From Lustribacter sp049512335 (GTDB lineage: Bacteria > Vulcanimicrobiota > Vulcanimicrobiia > Vulcanimicrobiales > Vulcanimicrobiaceae): a stretch of 8,936 nt of DNA. The position numbers and the translations under genes were made by a program. Shown here piece after piece: positions 4,524 to 8,936 of the stretch (the first letter of the stretch is position 1; the number at the start of each line of letters is the position of its first letter). The notes under the pieces are model-generated. The model made no database searches. It worked only from the letters and a program-made list of their open reading frames with translations, and was not told the DNA's origin. The DNA lies in NCBI GenBank assembly GCA_049512335.1, contig JBEKXE010000174.1:1-8936 (forward strand). Reading direction: 5' to 3'.

Positions 4524-6149
4524 ATGTCAATCAACGAAGAAAATCTCGAGTTGCGCACCGATGTCTTGGTGATCGGCGGCGGGCCCGCCGCGACGTGGTC
4601 GGCGTGGTCGGCCGCGAGCCGCGGCGCGACGGTGCATCTCGTCGACAAGGGCTTTTGCGGTAGCAGCGGCGCGACGGCGTCCGCCGGCACGGGCGTTTGG
4701 GCCGTCACGCCGGACGGCGACGAGCGCGCGAAGGCCAAGGCACAACGCGAATCGCTCGGCGGTTATCTTGCCGATCACGACTGGATGGACCGCGTGCTCG
4801 ACCAGACGTGGCGGAACGTCGAACTCATCGAGCAGTGGGGTTACCCGTTTCCGAAAGAAGACGGTGGCTCGGTACGCCGCAACTTGCAGGGGCCGGAGTA
4901 CATGCGGCTGATGCGCAAGGTCGTCACGCGTTCGGGGGTGCGGATCCTCGATCAGAGCCCGGCCTTGGAGCTGCTCGTCGATCGCAACGGAATCGTTGCC
5001 GGCGCGCGCGGGATCCAGCGCCAGGACAACCGGAGCTGGACGATCCGGGCCGGAGCGGTCGTGATCGCAACCGGCGGCTGCGCGTTCTTGAGCCGGGCGT
5101 TGGGCTGCAATACCAACACCGGCGACGGCTACCTCTTTGCTGCGGAGGCCGGTGGCGAGCTGACCGGGATGGAGTTCTCCAACCACTTCTCGATTGCCAC
5201 CGCGTACGGTTCGGTGACGAAGACCGCGCACTACAGTTGGGCCGTATTCACCGACGAGGCCGGCAACGATCTCGACGCGGTAAAGGCCGGTCACTACTCC
5301 GCTTCGACGATCGCGCGCGCGCTGCTCAAAGGGCCCGTCTACGCGCAGCTCGTCAAGGCCAAAGATCGTCCCGAGGTGCGCGAGTATCTCCGTTCCTCGC
5401 AGGCCAATTTCTTTCTGCCGCTCGACCGCGCCGGCATCGACCCGTTCGAACAGCGGTTCCCGGTCACGATGCTGCTCGAGGGGACGGTACGCGGCACGGC
5501 CGGGATCCGCGTCATCGACGGGACCTGCGCAACTACCGTGCCGGGGCTATTCGCCGCCGGCGACGCAGCAACGCGGCACCTCATCTGCGGCGGCTTCACG
5601 GGCGGCGGGAGTCACAACGCCGCGTGGGCGATGTCCTCGGGACGTTGGGCCGGCGACGGCGCCGCGCGCTTCGCGCAGTCGTTGGGTACGCGGCCTGCGG
5701 ACCGTTCGGTGCGCCGAACGGGTGTCGCCGGGTTGCCGAACGCCGAGCTGACCTCGTCGATATACGACGCCGACGAGATCATCGCCGGCGTTCAGGGCGA
5801 GATGTTCCCGCTCGATAAGAACCTGTTTCGCTCAGAACAAGGCTTGCGGGCGTCGCTCGGTGTTCTCGACGGACTCTGGGATGACGTCCATGGTGCCGCG
5901 GCAGCCGTCACCGCGCGCGACGTGCAAAAGGCGCGCGAAGCGGCCGCGCTCGTCGCAACGGGCCGCTGGGCCTACGCCAGCGCGCTCGCGCGCCGGGAGA
6001 CGCGCGGTATGCACCGCCGCACCGATTATCCGGCGCTCGATGAGAACCAGCAGCACACGTTGGTCGTCAGCGGATTGGATGATCTCTGGGTCCGGCCCGC
6101 TGCGCAAGCCCCACCGGTAACCGAACTGCGGGAAGCGATCGCGGTATGA
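4524..6149 (+). CDS. FAD-dependent oxidoreductase, fumarate reductase/AprA flavoprotein family
   Basis: A 541-aa cytoplasmic flavoprotein. The Rossmann FAD motif is DVLVIGGGPAA (residues 13-23) with strand end LVDKG (39-43). The flavin-contact loop SSGATASAGTGVW (47-59), ATGG (182-185), TGDG (199-202), AAGDAA (344-349) and GGFTGGGSHNAAWAMSSGR follow in the order of succinate dehydrogenase/fumarate reductase and adenylylsulfate reductase alpha subunits; the helical C-terminal domain holds ETRGMHRRTDYP. The position usually occupied by HPT in fumarate reductases reads GMEFSNHFSIA (215-225), so fumarate is probably not the substrate. It is shorter than AprA (about 610-660). The stop overlaps the ferredoxin start (ATGA), so the two likely form a complex resembling AprBA. 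With SsuA-like transport genes and Cys-codon leaders around it, reduction or reductive cleavage of an imported sulfur compound is inferred; the real substrate is unknown. The ribosome binding site is weak. Confidence 0.85.
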   Translation: MSINEENLELRTDVLVIGGGPAATWSAWSAASRGATVHLVDKGFCGSSGATASAGTGVWAVTPDGDERAKAKAQRESLGGYLADHDWMDRVLDQTWRNVELIEQWGYPFPKEDGGSVRRNLQGPEYMRLMRKVVTRSGVRILDQSPALELLVDRNGIVAGARGIQRQDNRSWTIRAGAVVIATGGCAFLSRALGCNTNTGDGYLFAAEAGGELTGMEFSNHFSIATAYGSVTKTAHYSWAVFTDEAGNDLDAVKAGHYSASTIARALLKGPVYAQLVKAKDRPEVREYLRSSQANFFLPLDRAGIDPFEQRFPVTMLLEGTVRGTAGIRVIDGTCATTVPGLFAAGDAATRHLICGGFTGGGSHNAAWAMSSGRWAGDGAARFAQSLGTRPADRSVRRTGVAGLPNAELTSSIYDADEIIAGVQGEMFPLDKNLFRSEQGLRASLGVLDGLWDDVHGAAAAVTARDVQKAREAAALVATGRWAYASALARRETRGMHRRTDYPALDENQQHTLVVSGLDDLWVRPAAQAPPVTELREAIAV

Positions 6150-6490
6150 TCGAGCTCGTCTCGACCTCGCGCTGCATTGCGTGCAACATCTGCGTGAAGG
6201 TTTGCCCGACCAACGTGTTCGATGCCGTCGCGGATGCCGCACCGGTCATTGCGCGGCAGTCGGATTGCCAGACCTGCTTCCAGTGTGAGGCGTATTGCCC
6301 CGTGGACGCCCTCTTCGTGGCGCCGGAAGCGCATCAGCACGTCAGCGTGAGCGAGGCTCATTTGGCCGAGAGCGGTCAGCTCGGAAGCTACCGCAAGGCG
6401 TTGGGGTGGGCGCGCGGCGGTGATCCGGCGGCATTGATCGACCGCACGCAAGTGTTGCGCCGCGCGGTCGGGCCGGGAGCGATCGGATGA
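6146..6490 (+). CDS. Ferredoxin-type 2[4Fe-4S] protein, AprB-like partner
   Basis: A 114-aa iron-sulfur protein. Two classical [4Fe-4S] motifs are intact: CIACNICVKVCP (residues 10-21) and CQTCFQCEAYCP (41-52). The tail of about 60 residues has no cysteine and may dock on the flavoprotein. Start and stop both overlap neighbours by ATGA, so it is translated in step with the flavoprotein before it and the binding protein after it. Its expected job is to feed electrons one at a time into the FAD of the flavoprotein. The pairing of a two-cluster ferredoxin with an FRD/AprA flavoprotein resembles AprBA, but AprB is larger and its C-terminal extension is not recognisable here. Confidence 0.9.
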   Translation: MIELVSTSRCIACNICVKVCPTNVFDAVADAAPVIARQSDCQTCFQCEAYCPVDALFVAPEAHQHVSVSEAHLAESGQLGSYRKALGWARGGDPAALIDRTQVLRRAVGPGAIG

Positions 6491-7539
6491 ACCGTCGAGA
6501 CGTCCTTACCGGCGCCGCCGGGTTGCTGGCGATTCCGCGCGTCGCGCTGGCCGCCGCGCCCGCGCCCGACGTCGTGCGCATCGGCGGCGTCGGCTACGGG
6601 TACGGGAAGCCGTACGGCGAGCATGTCGTCGCGGTCATGCAAGACGGCCGCTACCTCGAGAACGAGCTGCGCGAAACGAAAACGCGGGTCGAGTATCGCT
6701 TCTACGATCGCACCGGGCCCGCCATCAACGAGGCGCTCGCGGCCGGACAGCTCGATTTCGCAAGCTACGGCGAGCTGCCGCAGATCATCGGCAAGGCCGG
6801 CGGACTGACCACGCGCATCATCGCGAACGGTGGGGTCAGCAACATCTACGTCGGGGTCCGGACCGGCGTCAAGGCGCAGTCGATTCGCGATTTGCGCGGT
6901 TTGCGCGTGACGTTGCAGCGCGGGACGATCCTGCATCAAGCGCTGGACCGCCTCCTGGCGGAGGCCGGGATGACCGAGAACGATATCCAGCTCTACGACC
7001 TGCCGACGTCCGATCAGCTCGCCGCTCTAACGAACGGCAATGCGGACGCGAGCGTCGGCGTTGCCTCGCTGCTGACGTTGCGCGATCAGGGCATCGTGCG
7101 GATCATCTATTCGACCGCCGGCAAGGTAACGCCGGACGGGATCAATGTGTTCAGCGTGACGTCGGATTTTGCCGGCCGCTATCCGGAAACGGTGCACGCG
7201 GTAACACGCGCCTTCGTACGCGCGGCGCAATGGACCGCCGACGATCGCAATCGCGAGAAGGTTATCGACATCTGGGCCAAGTCGGGCACGCCGCGCAACA
7301 TCATCGCCGAAGATTTGGTCGGGCCGCTCAAACCGGTCGACCTCCCGATCATCGATGATTTGTTCGTGAGCGGGCTCAAGGTCGGCGTCACGTTCTCTTT
7401 GCAGAACAAGCTGATCCGTCAGCCGATCGATGTCGACGCGTGGATCGACCGCACGTACCTCGACGCGGCACTTCAGGATCTGCGGTTGGTCTCGTACTGG
7501 CATCCGCGCCCGGCCCCGCCGTCGCTAGCGACGAGGTAG
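6487..7539 (+). CDS. SsuA-like periplasmic substrate-binding protein, second paralog
   Basis: A 350-aa binding protein of the NMT1/SsuA family. Its N-terminus NRRDVLTGAAGLLAIPRVAL is a twin-arginine-type signal with likely cleavage after ALA or AAA near residue 22-25. Core motifs: RTGPAINEALAAGQLDFASY, GELPQIIGKAGGLTTRII, LRGLRVTLQRGTI and TNGNADASVGVASLL. The closely matched paralog at 2999-4051 has the same length and landmarks; by eye well over a third of residues agree, most strongly around the ligand-facing TGPAINEA and QRGTI segments. It is coupled to the ferredoxin by an ATGA overlap and separated by three bases from the permease gene. Export by Tat would mean folding before transport, which is unusual but known for some solute-binding proteins. 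The ligand is unknown; an anionic organosulfur compound is the best guess. Confidence 0.9.
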   Translation: MNRRDVLTGAAGLLAIPRVALAAAPAPDVVRIGGVGYGYGKPYGEHVVAVMQDGRYLENELRETKTRVEYRFYDRTGPAINEALAAGQLDFASYGELPQIIGKAGGLTTRIIANGGVSNIYVGVRTGVKAQSIRDLRGLRVTLQRGTILHQALDRLLAEAGMTENDIQLYDLPTSDQLAALTNGNADASVGVASLLTLRDQGIVRIIYSTAGKVTPDGINVFSVTSDFAGRYPETVHAVTRAFVRAAQWTADDRNREKVIDIWAKSGTPRNIIAEDLVGPLKPVDLPIIDDLFVSGLKVGVTFSLQNKLIRQPIDVDAWIDRTYLDAALQDLRLVSYWHPRPAPPSLATR

Positions 7540-7542
7540 GCG

Positions 7543-8385
7543 ATGGCAACGCGCTTTGCTTCCTTCGTCAAACCGATTGCCGCACAGCCGGGCGTTTGCA
7601 GCGTCAAGCGCCCGTCGCTTCGGTGGTGGATCGACCCGCGCACGATCGCGCTCGGACTGTTGCTGCCCGTCACCATCGTCGTCGCTTGGTCGATCGCCGT
7701 GCGCCTCGAGATCATGCGACCGCAGATCTTGCCGAGTCCGCTTACCGTCCTCGCCACCGCACGCGATCTGTTCGTGGGCGGCGAGCTGCTTGCCGCGCTC
7801 GGGATCAGCTTGGGACGGGTGGTCGTGGGTCTCGCGATCGGTTCGTTGCTCGGTATCCTCGTCGGGATCGCCACCGGTCGCTCGCGCACGATCGACGCCT
7901 ACTTCGGGCCGACCATACGGGGCATCTGCCAGATTCCCACGATCGCATGGCTGCCGTTCTTCATGATCGTCTTCGGGATCGGCGAGGGGCTGAAGCTGGC
8001 GCTCATTGCTAAAGCGAGTTTCTTGCCGCTGTTCGTGAACACGTCGGCGGCGATGCGCGCGGCTCCGGAACGGTTTCACGAAGTCGCGGACGTGCTCGAG
8101 CTCGATCGTTGGCAGCGCCTCCGCCTGGTCGTGCTCCCGGCGGCGCTGCCACTCGTCGCGAGCGGTTTTCGAATGGGGCTGAGCAACGCCTGGCACGTCC
8201 TCGTCGTGGTGGAAATGGTCGCCGCGGCGGCCGGCGTCGGACACCTGATGGCGTGGAGCCGCACGCTCTTCCAACTCGACGCCGTATTCGTAACGATCGT
8301 CGTGATCGGAATTACCGGCTGGGCGATGGACGCAACCATGCGCTTGATCGAGAGTCGTCTCTCGCCCTGGACCGCGAACGCATGA
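7543..8385 (+). CDS. SsuC/TauC-like ABC transporter permease
   Basis: A 280-aa inner-membrane permease of the BPD_transp_1 type. About six hydrophobic spans are visible, the first at residues 35-53, another at 93-111. PSPLTVL (65-70) is a typical SsuC/TauC segment before the transmembrane core, followed by IPTIAWLPFFMIVFGIGE (131-148). The EAA loop that touches the ATPase is EVADVLELDRWQRLRLVVLP (180-199); the usual glycine is replaced by Glu. The ATG follows the upstream stop by three bases, with a GAGGTAG ribosome binding site inside the end of the binding-protein gene. The stop overlaps the next permease start (ATGA). No ATPase gene is present in the window; an SsuB-type subunit would have to come from elsewhere. 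Confidence 0.92.
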   Translation: MATRFASFVKPIAAQPGVCSVKRPSLRWWIDPRTIALGLLLPVTIVVAWSIAVRLEIMRPQILPSPLTVLATARDLFVGGELLAALGISLGRVVVGLAIGSLLGILVGIATGRSRTIDAYFGPTIRGICQIPTIAWLPFFMIVFGIGEGLKLALIAKASFLPLFVNTSAAMRAAPERFHEVADVLELDRWQRLRLVVLPAALPLVASGFRMGLSNAWHVLVVVEMVAAAAGVGHLMAWSRTLFQLDAVFVTIVVIGITGWAMDATMRLIESRLSPWTANA

Positions 8386-8936
8386 CGCAAAATGTTCTAC
8401 GAACGCGCGTCGATCATCGCGCTTTCGTCGTTCCGGTCGTTCTGCTCGTGCTCTGGGCGATCGCGTCATCGCTGCGTCTCGTCGACCCTCACCTGCTCGT
8501 CCCGCCGGCTACGGTCGCCGCGACGCTCGTTCAGATGCTCGGCGGCGCAGACTACTGGAGCGCCGTCGGTTCGAGCCTCGCGCGCGTTTGCGGCGGGTTC
8601 GTGCTTGGCGGCGCTGCCGGGCTCGTCGTCGGCGTCGTCCTCGGCGTGAGCCGTATCGCGGAACGGATCGGCGCACCGACGCTGCACGGCGCCCGCTCGG
8701 TCGCGTTGTTCGCGTGGATTCCCCTGCTCACGGCATGGTTTGGTGACGGCGAGGTTGCCAAGGTAGCATTGATCGCGCTCGCGGCGTTCTTCCTCGGCCG
8801 CGCCTATGACGCGCTCGGTGACGGGCCGGCCTCGCGGCGCGCCTATGAGCAGACCCTGCGCACGCTCGACCCGGCGGACGACAGGTACGAGCGGATCCTC
8901 CAGCAGACCGATATCGGCGACATCGCAGCGGCGTGC
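8382..8936 (+). CDS. Second SsuC-like permease, N-terminal part joined in frame to a TPR-like tail (runs off the window)
   Basis: From the ATG at 8382 the protein begins as a second permease paralog: one N-terminal membrane helix, LLVPPATVAATLVQML, then SLARVCGGFVLGGAAGLVVG and FAWIPLLTAWFGDGEVAKVA, matching the neighbouring permease (IAWLPFFMIVFGIGE). After ALAAFF (about residue 138, near 8796) the permease pattern ends without the EAA loop or the last helices. The frame goes on as LGRAYDALGDGPASRRAYEQ and TLRTLDPADD, soluble TPR-type sequence like the repeats at the C-terminus of some CheR methyltransferases. An intact permease would be about 260 residues. Either a deletion fused two genes or the assembly joins two loci. 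As read, the product could not act as a permease. Confidence 0.75.
   Translation, partial: MTQNVLRTRVDHRAFVVPVVLLVLWAIASSLRLVDPHLLVPPATVAATLVQMLGGADYWSAVGSSLARVCGGFVLGGAAGLVVGVVLGVSRIAERIGAPTLHGARSVALFAWIPLLTAWFGDGEVAKVALIALAAFFLGRAYDALGDGPASRRAYEQTLRTLDPADDRYERILQQTDIGDIAAAC

Noticed and set aside
4527..5294. Minus-strand open frame of 255 codons opposite the flavoprotein
   Set aside because: It mirrors the flavoprotein codons, lacks any recognisable motif and would run against a well-supported operon.
7525..8469. Long minus-strand open frame across the permease gene
   Set aside because: Composition is rich in Arg, Asp and His as expected for the antisense of a high-GC membrane protein gene; the plus frame has clear permease motifs.
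1..8936. CRISPR array, insertion sequence or prophage
   Set aside because: No regularly spaced repeats, no transposase or integrase frames and no terminal inverted repeats were seen, even at the gene break points.

Overview
GC-rich window from a bacterium, reading as accessory sulfur-scavenging DNA beside eroded genes. Codon use, GTG starts and several near-leaderless small ORFs fit a high-GC lineage such as Actinobacteriota or Candidatus Eremiobacterota; no phylogenetic marker settles this, so taxonomy is a weak guess.

Left part (1-2184): the 3' end of an ABC ATPase overlaps an FtsX-type permease that carries a one-base frameshift and has lost its C-terminal half near 1425. Converging on it is an ssuD (FMNH2-dependent alkanesulfonate monooxygenase) pseudogene, recognisable at both ends but missing two internal blocks. 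Middle part (2184-3001): tRNA-Cys(GCA) lies 8 bases behind an unrecognised 155-aa gene. That gene is preceded by a promoter, a Cys-rich near-leaderless small ORF and a rho-independent terminator.

Right part (2999-8936): an SsuA-like binding protein on the minus strand diverges from a plus-strand operon. The operon encodes an FAD flavoprotein of the fumarate reductase/AprA type, a two-cluster ferredoxin, a second SsuA-like binding protein and two SsuC-like permeases. Overlapping or nearly abutting stops and starts mark it as one unit. The second permease switches in frame, near 8796, to a TPR-like sequence.

The strongest unlisted signal is regulatory. All three transcription units (4523 rightward, 4051 leftward, 2730 leftward) start with the same layout: an extended -10 promoter, an ATG 7-8 bases after the -10, a 23-25 codon ORF containing Cys codons, then an intrinsic terminator before the first gene. 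In the rightward leader an alternative pairing overlapping the small ORF's stop codon could disrupt the terminator. This is the architecture of a ribosome-mediated cysteine attenuator. It suggests that the flavoprotein/ferredoxin/ABC genes are induced when cysteine is scarce and help take up and reductively process a sulfur compound whose identity the sequence does not reveal.
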